A stretch of DNA of 64,000 nt from Atrichornis clamosus (lineage: Eukaryota; Chordata; Aves; Passeriformes; Menuridae). The notes under the pieces were generated by a model, which was given only the letters and a program-made list of their open reading frames with translations, searched no databases and was not told the DNA's origin. The stretch covers positions 122,328-186,327 of the forward strand of contig WBMZ01015464.1 in the NCBI GenBank assembly GCA_013400975.1, read 5' to 3'. Positions 1-9,480 of this stretch are shown in pieces. Each line of letters begins with the position of its first letter. Position 1 is the stretch's first letter. A program made the translations under genes and the position numbers.

Positions 1-329
1 ACACAAAAAAAATAGCTATTTTGATAGGATTTGCTCACATAGTTCCTGCATAATTCAGATGTACAAGAACCACTTGTACTTTTATACAGAGTTGTAATGT
101 TTTATATGTGTATGGTGCAAAGAGAAAATTGGATCAAATAAGCCTGCAGTCGGTTTCCCTGAATGCAAACAAAAAAAAGTGCTTTAAGAAAGGGCTGGGA
201 GCTGCTTCTGTCGGAGTTTCACAAGTGTTTGCTCCCTGCTGTACCCACTGCGCACTACTGTGATTCCTGAAACTTAGAGCCATGTCCTTTTCCAACACGT
301 ATGTGAAGCAGTTGGCAGGAAACAGTTGT

Positions 330-640
330 GGAACTTCCCCCGGCGAGGTCCTGAGCGCTGCCGCGGCCGCAGCTCCCACCCCAGGGCCCGGCGCTGTCCC
401 CAGGCCCGCCCGCCTTGCCAGGCCCCCACCCCGCCGGACGTGGAGAGCCTTAACCCGGCGGAGATCGGCACCTCCTCGCCCGGAGCTCCCGGGAATGGTG
501 TGAGGGGAGCGACGTGCCCAGTGCCCACCGAGAGCCAACCTCCCGTGGCATCCTCCTGACTGACGGGCGCGGGCAGAGGAGTGGGGCTGGGAGTGTCCGC
601 TCGCCCTTTCTTGGAGCATTTCTCCTCCCCTCTCCCACCT
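330..640. other. GC- and CpG-rich block inside the 3' UTR
   Basis: About 300 bases rich in G+C and CpG (including CCGCGGCCGC-like sequence near 360) sit within AT-rich 3' UTR on both sides. Open frames here, such as the 186-codon minus-strand frame at 134-694, are explained by the low frequency of stop codons in GC-rich DNA. I see no known domain. It could be an avian-lineage insertion, a structured UTR element or a small internal CpG island. Confidence 0.6.
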
Positions 641-1108
641 CACTGTGCTAAGTGCTGAAAAAGGCAACTTCAGTATTACTGCAGTGAAGCTCATCTCGTA
701 CCTGCACTGGATGGACTTGCTTTAATATCCATTGCTGTTGAAACTGGAGCCAGTCGTGTGACATCACTTGGCATCTCGTATAGAGTTGGGTTCTTGTATC
801 AACTGTGTTACCTGCTTTACACTTTATAGACCCGTTTTACAACCAATATACAGACACAGCTTTCTATGCATGGTCCCCTTCCCCGTAACACCTGAGAAGT
901 CTTCTTACTGCACCAATAGCTTTTTTTTTTTTCCTAAGTTCATTGTGGTGTACATTTAATTTAAAAAGAAAAAAATGTTTGCAATGTATCATGCCTATTG
1001 CTGAAGTTGCTATGGCATCTTAGTTTTCCAATGGTACTTTAGTTGTTGAGTGCCGGTTACAACCTATATTGTTGACATGCCTATGGCTTCTTTAGGAATA
1101 ACTTTTAT

Positions 1109-1117
1109 ATTTATTTA
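1109..1117 (+). promoter_or_regulatory. AU-rich element, ATTTATTTA
   Basis: Two overlapping ATTTA pentamers on the transcript strand of the SERTAD2-side 3' UTR. AU-rich elements of this type recruit mRNA-decay and stabilising proteins. Function here is inferred from the motif only. Confidence 0.4.
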
Positions 1118-2280
1118 AGAAATTTTAAATTATGTTTTACGTCATTTGGCAATATTCAGTCAATTCTGCTCCCTTCTTGTCATGGATGAAATTGGGTCTT
1201 GCCTGCCTTTTTAAGGAGGCAGCTTTTTATAAATTGGCACTTTAAAACAGGCCATATATATTTATTAGTATTTAGATAGATGCAACATAAATATGCACAC
1301 AGACACAGGACAAGAGCAAATACATTTTTGCAATGAAGGAACTCCTAACAGAAATGAAATGCATCGTGTACAGCTGTGAAAGGCGCTTCTGGCTCCCAAT
1401 TCATCTGCCAGGGAGAGACAGGGCTGGGGGAAGAGGGGGGCCACTGGCCAAGGGGGTGGGTTTGCTTTCTTCTTTTTCCCGAGCTGAACTCTGTGAAGCA
1501 CTGGGATGCTGATGGATTTGCAGTCATTTCCTTACGCAGGCTAAAGAGAAAGTAAGTTATTGCTTCAAACAGAAAACCATTGACCAAGTGTAGCTTTAGG
1601 GACCAGGGGAAGGGAGGGGTGGGGAGGAGGGGGTGCAGCTCCGGCTCACGCCCAGCCCTTGTTCCACGGCAGCCCTCGGCCCTTGCAGGAGAACCCACAG
1701 CCCTGCCTGGCTCTGCAGCTCGAGCACCTGGGAACACACCCTGCATAAACCTGTAACGGCACCAGTCTCACAGGGGAACTTGGCAGGCACTCGCCTTACC
1801 ATGGTTTTGTATTTACACAAATACCACCTGCTAGGCAAAAGCTCCCATCAGTGCCAGTTTTTGAGACCTGTGACCCTAAGTGGGGTCAGTTGAAGGTTTT
1901 GTATCCACAGAGCAGGAGCCAAGCTCTAAATCCACTTTGCCCCTAGGACGATGTCAGTGGCTCCTTGGTGCTGAAGCACGTCCTGTGGCAGAATCCTTAC
2001 AGGAATCCCATAGGACACAAACATACTTGATTTATGGGACTCAGCAGAAGGTTGGGAAGGCTGGTGCTGGCCCGGGGCAGAAGGGTTTAGCTGTGGCTTT
2101 CTCCCTGCACAGTCAGTGACTGTCTCTAGCTTGGCCTGTGCCGTGGTCCTAACAGCAGCCATGCATGGAATTTCTCTGAGACCTACACCAGGGATGGAGA
2201 TTGACAGTAACGTGCAATGAAGTGACAAGATGGGAGCAGAATAAGAGAGCTTTGGATTTGAAGTGATTTTTTTTCATAAA

Positions 2281-2289
2281 TTATTTATT
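2281..2289 (+). promoter_or_regulatory. AU-rich nonamer TTATTTATT
   Basis: An exact match to the AU-rich nonamer UUAUUUA(U/A)(U/A), followed by a T-rich run and more ATTTATTTTATT sequence at about 2313-2325. It lies about 17 nt upstream of a Pumilio-type site. The motif class is known to control mRNA stability; activity here is inferred. Confidence 0.5.
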
Positions 2290-2305
2290 CTTTTTTTTTT
2301 TCTTC

Positions 2306-2313
2306 TGTAAATA
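2306..2313 (+). promoter_or_regulatory. Pumilio response element TGTAAATA
   Basis: Exact UGUANAUA consensus on the transcript strand. It is the first of eight TGTA tetramers between 2306 and 2407. PUF-family proteins bind this 8-mer in 3' UTRs and usually repress or destabilise the mRNA. Confidence 0.5.
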
Positions 2314-2407
2314 TATTTATTTTATTGTGAAGCTAACAACATCTGGATTGTAACATGTACAGAATGTATGGTAGGAATGTATCCTCTTGTAGGAATGTAA
2401 ATCTGTA
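2306..2407 (+). promoter_or_regulatory. UGUA-dense cluster
   Basis: TGTA occurs at 2306, 2349, 2356, 2365, 2378, 2388, 2396 and 2404. An imperfect 18-bp period is visible: GTAGGAATGTA at 2371-2381 and again at 2389-2399. UGUA is the core of Pumilio sites and also the recognition motif of the CFIm25 polyadenylation factor. A variant CATAAA hexamer lies just upstream near 2275. Confidence 0.45.
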
Positions 2408-3386
2408 TGAAAAAGGGTGTGGGAGCCAGATTCAGAAAGAATGAATTGAGTTCCAGTCAGGATATGCATGGATCACAGGATTATTTTTTTCCCTACACTC
2501 TTTTTCTAATATGGGTCTGGTTGTTTGAAATATGCAAAAAAGGTATGGAGGAGGGACAGGTTTATGTTCAAAATTAGTCCTAATCAGGCTCCTACCCCCG
2601 TCAGCTTCTTGAGAGGGGCCTCCCTTGGCACGCTACTGGAATCTGCCACCACAGGCAGGAGCAAATGCAATCATCTTCCATCATGCTGGCCTAGGAAAGG
2701 TTTAAAAAATATTTTTCTTATTTTTAAATGCCCATGGGAGGCCCAGCAGAAGTCCCTGGGGCTGGGTAACCATCGAAGGTGGCAGGATGTAACTTCCAGC
2801 CCCAGAAGTTGTGCCAGAGCTGACATCACGTCGTTGCCAGAAGGGAGGGCCAGGCAGGAAGTCCTGCCCCGTGCAGTCCAACCCTGCCATCCTCGGGATC
2901 CACAGGAACCTCGGGAACCCGGCGGGACCCCACAGCCCTGCGGGCACAGGAAGGGGAAGGTCCCTCCTGAGGAGAGCGGCTTCCGTGCATCGATCCGGCA
3001 CCTTCCTTCAGCCAGCTGGGAGAGCAAGACAGGAAAGCCACCGCCTGAAGCAATCACTAGCAGGAGAAATTCGGACCTTGTGCAAGGTAATTTGGTTTTT
3101 CCTCAACGCTGTGTGCTAAGAGCCTGGGTTATTTAAAACTGATATTTTGAATCCAAAGTTTACACTTTATTACCATTAAATTGAGTAGATCACAATGGGT
3201 CCTGTCTGACAAACGGTTTAATTCATTCTGGCATGTTTTGAACTTTCTTCTTGTTACAGGGTTTCTTTTGGTTTGGTTTTGTTCTTTTTTCTCTCCCCAC
3301 CCCAATCCCCCAATCAGGTTTCAGTATCCTGCTTCTGTGCAAGTTGCTTTCAATATTCTATTAAATAATGAGACTGAACATTTTAA

Positions 3387-3392
3387 AATAAA
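3387..3392 (+). terminator. Possible upstream poly(A) signal AATAAA
   Basis: A plus-strand AATAAA about 450 nt before the terminal pair. It could give a slightly shorter 3' UTR. No transcript evidence is available. Confidence 0.3.
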
Positions 3393-3557
3393 TTAGTTCT
3401 TCTTTAAGCACTTTTTCTTTTTCTGAAAATAAGCCTAATGCAAGTTCTGGAACCTCTTTAAAAACACAAATTGCAGATAAAATCCCAACCTCAACTCCTA
3501 TCTAGTTCTGAGCGTATTCCATACTAGTGCCTGTAAAGGCCAAGATTCTGGAAAAGG

Positions 3558-3565
3558 TGTAAATA
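3558..3565 (+). promoter_or_regulatory. Second Pumilio response element TGTAAATA
   Basis: Exact UGUANAUA match on the transcript strand, about 280 nt upstream of the terminal poly(A) signals. Confidence 0.45.
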
Positions 3566-3612
3566 GTGTGACATGTTCAGTGCATGGTTGTTTGAACAGG
3601 GCTTGTTATTGT

Positions 3613-3658
3613 AAAAAAAAAGAAAAAAAAAGAAAAAAAAAAGAAAAAAAAGAAAAAA
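3613..3658. repeat. A-rich low-complexity tract, (A6-10 G)n
   Basis: Forty-six bases of adenine runs separated by single guanines. It is prone to slippage and would be an internal priming site for oligo-dT cDNA, which could mimic a false 3' end about 200 nt before the real one. Confidence 0.9.
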
Positions 3659-3836
3659 GGCTGTATTTCCCTTTCCCCTCCCACAGACCTTAGAGCTGTG
3701 CCTTTTCTATGCAATATTACAGACATCTGAAACCAGATTACTGTATTCACATGTAGGTATGGGCTGTAATCAAAAAAACAATTGGACAAATGTACATGGA
3801 AATGAGCAGTCTTACTTTTGTAGTTTTATATTATAC

Positions 3837-3855
3837 AATAAACAATTAAAATAAA
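3837..3855 (+). terminator. Tandem poly(A) signals ending the SERTAD2-side transcript
   Basis: AATAAA at 3837-3842 and again at 3850-3855, followed by a T/G-rich stretch around 3856-3875 that fits a downstream element. Base composition changes to GC-rich directly afterwards. Cleavage is expected near 3865-3880. Confidence 0.75.
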
Positions 3856-3879
3856 TTCTGGCTTTGTTCTTTCCCTCCA

Positions 3880-6800
3880 CGAGAGAGGACAGTCAGGGGA
3901 GGACAGACCCCCTGAGGGCTGCAGGGGGGGGGGTCTCACCCGCGGGCGGGAGGTGGCAAGGGACAAAGGAGGGACAGCCCGGTCTCACCCCGCTCCACCT
4001 GACAGAACAAGAGAAATATCACCTTGGGCGAGGCCCGTTCCTGGGGCGAGGGTTTTGCCCCGAGCACGGAGAGGTGCCCGGGGTGGCCGTGTCCTTCTGT
4101 GGCCGTTCCTGGACTACGTGTGCCGAGGGATGCCCGGCTGTGCTGCCGCTCTGAGCTGCGCCGTGGGCTGTGAGCGGCTTCCCTGGGAGCTGCCAGGCTG
4201 GCCCAGAGCGGGACCTGCCCACTTCTAACACACGGAATGTACTGTCCCTCAGGGCATTAAATCCCAGCAGGAAACATCTGATACCTTAATCCACTGCTTC
4301 ATTTATCAGTGCCCTCTTCCCCTCCTCGCCCCTCCAGGTGCCTGGTGTTTGCTTTCAGGGCCAGCCAGGAGGGAGATCTCGCCCCTGCCTTTGGCTTGAG
4401 GCCGCGCTTGTGCAGCCCCGGAGTGGTTTGGGCTGGCCCCGGCTGCGGTGCACAGCACATGAGTCACCCCCTGCGCACGCTTCGCCCGGCCTCCTCCACC
4501 CACAGGAGCACGACTGCTCCATTTTGGATTCACAGCGAACCAAAAACCAGAGGGGAAAGCAGCGACTTGTCCCCGTCCCGACGTGCCGCACGCAGCATCC
4601 CGGCTTGGCTCGTGTTACCGCGCAGCGCCCGCGGGGCTCCGCTCCAGCTGCCGCCCGGGGACAAATGGCTGTGGGGACACGGGTCTCGAGAAACGCGAAG
4701 AAAGGAGAAGCGGGAGAATTAAAGCCAGCCCAGGGATTGAATTTCTGTCTGCTCAGCAAGCGCTCACAGGGGTGAGACGCACCCCGAGCTACGGCGCGAA
4801 CGCTGTCCCCGGTGGCTCGGCTCCCACCCAGGCTCCACGGCCCCGCCGGACATGGGCTCCCGTACGGACATGTCCAGGTGCTGCCGCATGGACCCGAGGC
4901 AGGGCCGGCGGAGATGCCGGTGTTGCACTCCCAAAGCCGCTCCGGTTTTATTGCCACGCACCTTTTAAGAGCTTATTTCCTCACTTGTGACTTGTCAGTG
5001 AGCGCTGCCTCCAGCGCAGAACACCAAGACTCTGCACTGAGCCCTGCTTTCCCCCAGCTGAAGTGAGCAGCTTCCCACCCACTCCACCCCTCAGCGAGGG
5101 CAAACCATTGCTCTGGGCTTTTAAGACGGGGTACCCCCCTGCGGGGAGCTGCATCTCCCTGTAGTGTCTGCCCCAACCACAGGGCAGTTCCAGGCATTTG
5201 TCCACAACAGCCCTTGCTCAGAGCCTGCCGTGCGGGGAGCAGGAGGAAGCCGGCAGCAGGCTGGAGTTTGGCATAGCCCGGATGAGGTTCAAGTCCGAGG
5301 TACCTCACACCAGCACCACACCGGAGGAGTGAGGCACTCACCTTGTTTCTCGAGGTGCCAGGACTCTGGGGCACCCTCGGGCCTGAGGAACAGTCCCTCC
5401 CTCCCTCGAGTGGTGCCACTGTGCCCCAGCACTGGGGCTTCCAGGCAGAGGAGGCACCACAGCACCCAGCAGTGGCTCCTTGCCAGCAGCGATGCCCAGG
5501 TCTGCATTCAGCTCTGCTGCTGCTCAGTATCACCACGAGTCAGGGCAGCAACCCCACGGCAAACAAGAGCCACACTGAGCAACTCTCTGGGCCCAAATAA
5601 TGGTAAGACCAGGGAGTTGGGGCCAGGCTGTCATCAGTTTTCACAGACCTTGCTCCAGTATATGCCATGTGTGCAGGAAGACACCCAAATGCAGCTCTGA
5701 GGCAAGGAGGGGATAGCAAAAGGCACCCTTGTGCACCATGTTCCTGGTGCCCTCACCCAGTAGGGATAATGCTCCCTGCCCCTAACCTGCACATCCATGT
5801 GGGACACAAGTTCCTCCCAGCATTGGCAATAGGAGTGAGCCCTGCTCCCAGCCCTGCTCGCGCAGCACAGGCAGCTTCCCTGGACCACACACATCTCGTC
5901 CTCACCAGAGGAAGCACAGCAGGGAAAAATCACTGGGGAATAAAATCCCCTCCAGCCACAGGCAGTGCTTCCTAGAGCTGCTGTGAACCACAGCGAACCC
6001 ATCAGCTGAGACAGGTCTGCTGGGATGCTGCCTCACGACTGAGCTGTGCGAGGAGCTGCTTCTCCTGGTTCCCCCTGCCCCTTTCCACTTCACCCCTCTC
6101 CTCTGGGTTCCTTCCCCCGAGGAAGTCCACTCAGCCCCTGGTCCCGTTTGCCTCCATCACTGGTGGTTGCGGGCTCCTCTCTCTGCCTGGTCCCTGCCTA
6201 CATCATCTGCCTTCTCTCCAGGCAGATCCCTCCTTCCACAGCTCCCCTCCCTTTTGAAGAAACTGCCTTAGCAACTGGCAGCAGGCCAGCAAGATCATGG
6301 GTTTTCCCTTCCACCCTTCCTTCTCCTCTGAAGAACAAGGTGGCCAGGGAGGGGGAAGGAGCCACAAGGCCTCGTGGGCAGTGGCCACAGGGGCTCTGTG
6401 TGTGGCGGTGGGCTGGGCACACCTACTGACTTCCACATATCCTCTGGCACTCCAGGGACACCGGTGCTCCTGGCTCAGGGCCAGAGAGGTTTCTCTCAAG
6501 TCCTCCTTCCCTCTCCCTTTTCCAAGCAACATGTCCCCAAAAGCCAGCCGATTCCTTCCCAAACATCTCCAGATCTGGAGCATCTGCCAGGGGAAGGCAC
6601 AGAAGGAACAGCTTTCAAATAGCCCATTTCTGCAAGGATTTCCTTCCATTCTTTTGGCCCTGCCTTCCCCACCTCATGCTACTCTCCCTGGACTATTTCC
6701 TCTCCTTTTCCCCCTATTCACGGGGCTTCCTCCCCCTTGCCCTGTTCCTCCCCTTGCTTTCTCTCCTTCACACAGTTTGGCCTACAGGCTTCAGCACTTG

Positions 6801-9480
6801 CTCCTTTCCTGGTGTGAGCAGGGATGACATGGATTTTGTGCTTGTGCCAAGCTCTGCATTTATTAGAGAGGAGGAGGAAAAAGGAATATTAAAAAGCCAC
6901 AAACCCCTGGAAGTTGCTGGAAGACAATACTCAGGTAGGGTAACATTAGTCTTGCTTTTCCTGCACATTGCCTTACAGTTTGCATGGAGAAGGGATTATT
7001 TGGGCTGCTCCAAAGGGAGTTTACTGCCTGGCTCACAGCCTTTGGCAGAGCTTGGAGCAGGCCAGCCTGCTCCTTCCTGCTGGGGGCTTTGCTGGGGTGG
7101 GAGACATGGAGGGATAAAACTCCCTTCCCCCTGCCCTGATGTCAGAAAAAGGCACCATCATCACCTTTTTCCTGCCTGCCAGGGGTTAATATCATTGCAG
7201 CCAAAGTGGCACCGTACTTCAACCAAAGGTTTCCACCTAAACCCTTCAGCACTGTCACACTAAGTGGTCTGCATTGTTTCCCCTGTCTGCTGTCTGGTGG
7301 GAAAACTTGGTGAAGCAGATCTGCCTAATATAACCTTAAATTAAAGGGGATGTGTGGGAAAGTAGGAGACCCCAGTGCAAGAATCCAGAAGGGCCACAAA
7401 CCATGGGGCTGTGGATGAAGAAGAGCTGTGGAAGAAGACAGAGGAGTTAATGCTCCAATTCCAGAGCTGAGGAGCATTTATTCTCAATTTGGAGAACACC
7501 TGTCCTGTCTGTAACTCCATTTTTAGAGCACCAGAACATCCTACCTCCCTCCAGGCTATGGACCTCAGTGACAGGGGCTGTGGGGATGCAGCTTTAGGCT
7601 CCACCAGGGTTTGAGGAAGGTCTGGTGAGCTGAGCTGTCAGGCTTTGGCTTTCACTGGATGAAAGCAAGAGCGGGGTCTGGACCCAGGTCACATCCCCCA
7701 GGAGGAAATATGTACAACTGGAAGCAGCAGCGATGCTCACAGACCACACAGGGGCTGACCAGTGCCAGCCCTGAGGTAATCCAGCTCCAGCAGCAAGACT
7801 TTTGATCCCAGCTGTGGCGTTTTCATCCAAGGAGCACTTTGGGGATCAGGAGAGGAGCAGCACAGCTCCAGGATGGGAACAGCCTTTTGGGGTTACCTGT
7901 GGATGCACGTGGTCTCCGCAGGCAGCAGCTGCTGCCTCCAGCCCTTGGACACCGGGAACGCCACGGGCACAGACCCTGGCTCTGCTCCAATGGCGCCACC
8001 GTCACATTCCTGGGAGCAGTTCCTGCCGCTGCCGAACCTCTGAGCACAAGGACTCACAGTCAGGGAGGGAGAGCTGGACCGTGCTGCTCTGGGAGCCAGG
8101 CTGCTCCCACGTTGGAAAGGAACAGGATTCAGGGAAACAACAGGGCAGAGGGCTGGGGAAGAGCTGAGCTTGCAGTTTGCCCTTTTTGCCCTCTCAGATG
8201 CAGGTGACAGCTCCAGCAGACGCAATGCTGGCAGCAAGGCCACCCCTATTTTGGTGACACCTTGAACACAGCAACAGCAACAGAGAGCAGAAGTTCTAAG
8301 CAGAGTTCAAAACACCCCCTCCATCCCTCTAGTGCTACAGGTTACTCCCTAAACACTGTGTGGCCTCTCCAGTGTCATGGCTTATTACTTGCTAGAAACT
8401 GAATTCTGGATGTTTTCCTTCGTCCAGTCCAAGTGAACAATTCCGATGCAACAACGAAAAATTACATCACCTAATCACCTCTGCCACTCAATCTGGGTTA
8501 TTGGAAAGCCTTGACTTAGTGGGTTGGGGATCACCAGGACAGCCAGAATTACTCACAGAGAGGAGCACAATGATGATTTGTACACCCCTGGTGTGGGGGG
8601 GCTCTGGGGATGGCAGCGATGCAGAGCAGCAGCCACAGCACGGCCATAAAAACTGCACAGACACTGGGAGCAAAGCGAGGGCCAGAACGTGCCCAGTGAC
8701 TCGTCCACTACGAATTGGTTCAACCAGTCTGGAGTCCCCCACACGAAGGCCAAGAGAGCCCAGGACTGTGTCATCCCAGGCAAAGGAATGGGGGAAAAAG
8801 GGAGAGAAACGTGCTGGGCAGGAGGGATGACTCTTCCATGTGGCGCTGGGGATGAGCTTGGAAAGATGGCAAGTCCCAGCTTGCTCCCTCCTGCCAGAAA
8901 TGCTTATTCCTGCCTCCCCTCCCACAGCCTGTGCTCCTGCCATGACCTTCCTCCTGGCTCAGCCACTGTGCAGCTGCTCCCAGGCAGGGCCCCTGGGGAG
9001 CAGAGGTGCAGGGGGTGCAGTGAACAAGACTGGGGAAGGAGAAGGGCTCCAGGGGCACGGGACTTGCCCAGCTGAAGTGTCCTTAGAAGGGATGGGAGAA
9101 AAACCCACCTTCCCACAGTCCACAGGCTGCTCCTGGGGCATAGCAAACCCACTTGGCTCCAACTAACTTCATTTCATGCCTTGACATAAGGCAGGGTCAG
9201 TGCTCTCCAAAGGTGAGGATAAAAGTTAAAAATAAAGAAAAGTCCTCTCCAGGAAATCCCAGCCTGGCTGATGCTCGCCGGGCCCAGAGCAGGCCCGGTG
9301 GCTCCAGCCTGCCCAGCACCCCTGCCCAGGCAAAACCGGCTCTGGCACCGTGTGTGGGTGCCAAAACACACCCAGCTGGCTGGGAAGGCCTCCGTGGGAC
9401 AGCGGCACCACGGGACAACTGCAGCCTCGGGAACCTTCACACACCAGCCCCTTTTCTTGTGCTGCTCTAAATGCTCCAGT
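3880..9480. other. GC-rich intergenic region, no gene recognised
   Basis: Many open frames on both strands overlap each other, share no recognisable domains, and are expected from GC-rich composition. I see no tRNA, rRNA or known small-RNA gene. The notable substructure is the CpG-rich block at about 4380-4930. The rest looks like unique, moderately GC-rich sequence. Confidence 0.5.
4380..4930. promoter_or_regulatory. Orphan CpG-island-like block
   Basis: CpG dinucleotides are dense, especially around 4560-4700, against a CpG-poor background. It sits about 0.5-1 kb past the SERTAD2-side poly(A) site and about 13 kb from the nearest AFTPH 3' end, so it is not the promoter of either gene. An AP-1 consensus TGAGTCA occurs at 4460-4466. 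It could be the promoter of an unannotated non-coding RNA, an enhancer, or an unmethylated GC-conversion hotspot. Confidence 0.45.

Larger units (their letters stand above)
1..3875 (+). other. SERTAD2: 3' UTR of a plus-strand gene, probably SERTAD2 (coding region outside window)
   Basis: The stretch is largely AT-rich, has no convincing coding frame, and ends in two closely spaced AATAAA signals followed by a T/G-rich tract, which is how a vertebrate 3' UTR terminates. It contains an AU-rich nonamer and two Pumilio-type TGTAAATA sites, all on the plus strand. The gene next to AFTPH in mammals, tail-to-tail with it, is SERTAD2, a SERTA-domain transcriptional co-regulator known for a roughly 4-kb 3' UTR, so the orientation and length fit. 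No SERTAD2 coding sequence is in the window, so the identity rests on synteny alone. A GC-rich block at about 330-640 interrupts the AT-rich character. Confidence 0.72.

Noticed and set aside
134..694. 186-codon minus-strand open frame
   Set aside because: It lies over the GC-rich block in a presumed 3' UTR, has no recognisable domain, and several other frames are open over the same bases.
2212..2218. GTGCAAT, a miR-25/92 seed match
   Set aside because: A single 7-mer match with no conservation evidence available.
2525..3136. 203-codon plus-strand open frame in the SERTAD2-side 3' UTR
   Set aside because: Low-complexity, Pro/Gly/Arg-rich translation typical of GC-rich non-coding DNA. Overlapping frames on both strands are also open, and no domain is recognised.
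3698..3704. GTGCCTT, a miR-124 seed match in the SERTAD2-side 3' UTR
   Set aside because: A single 7-mer is expected by chance in a 3.9-kb UTR. Without conservation it is not supportable.
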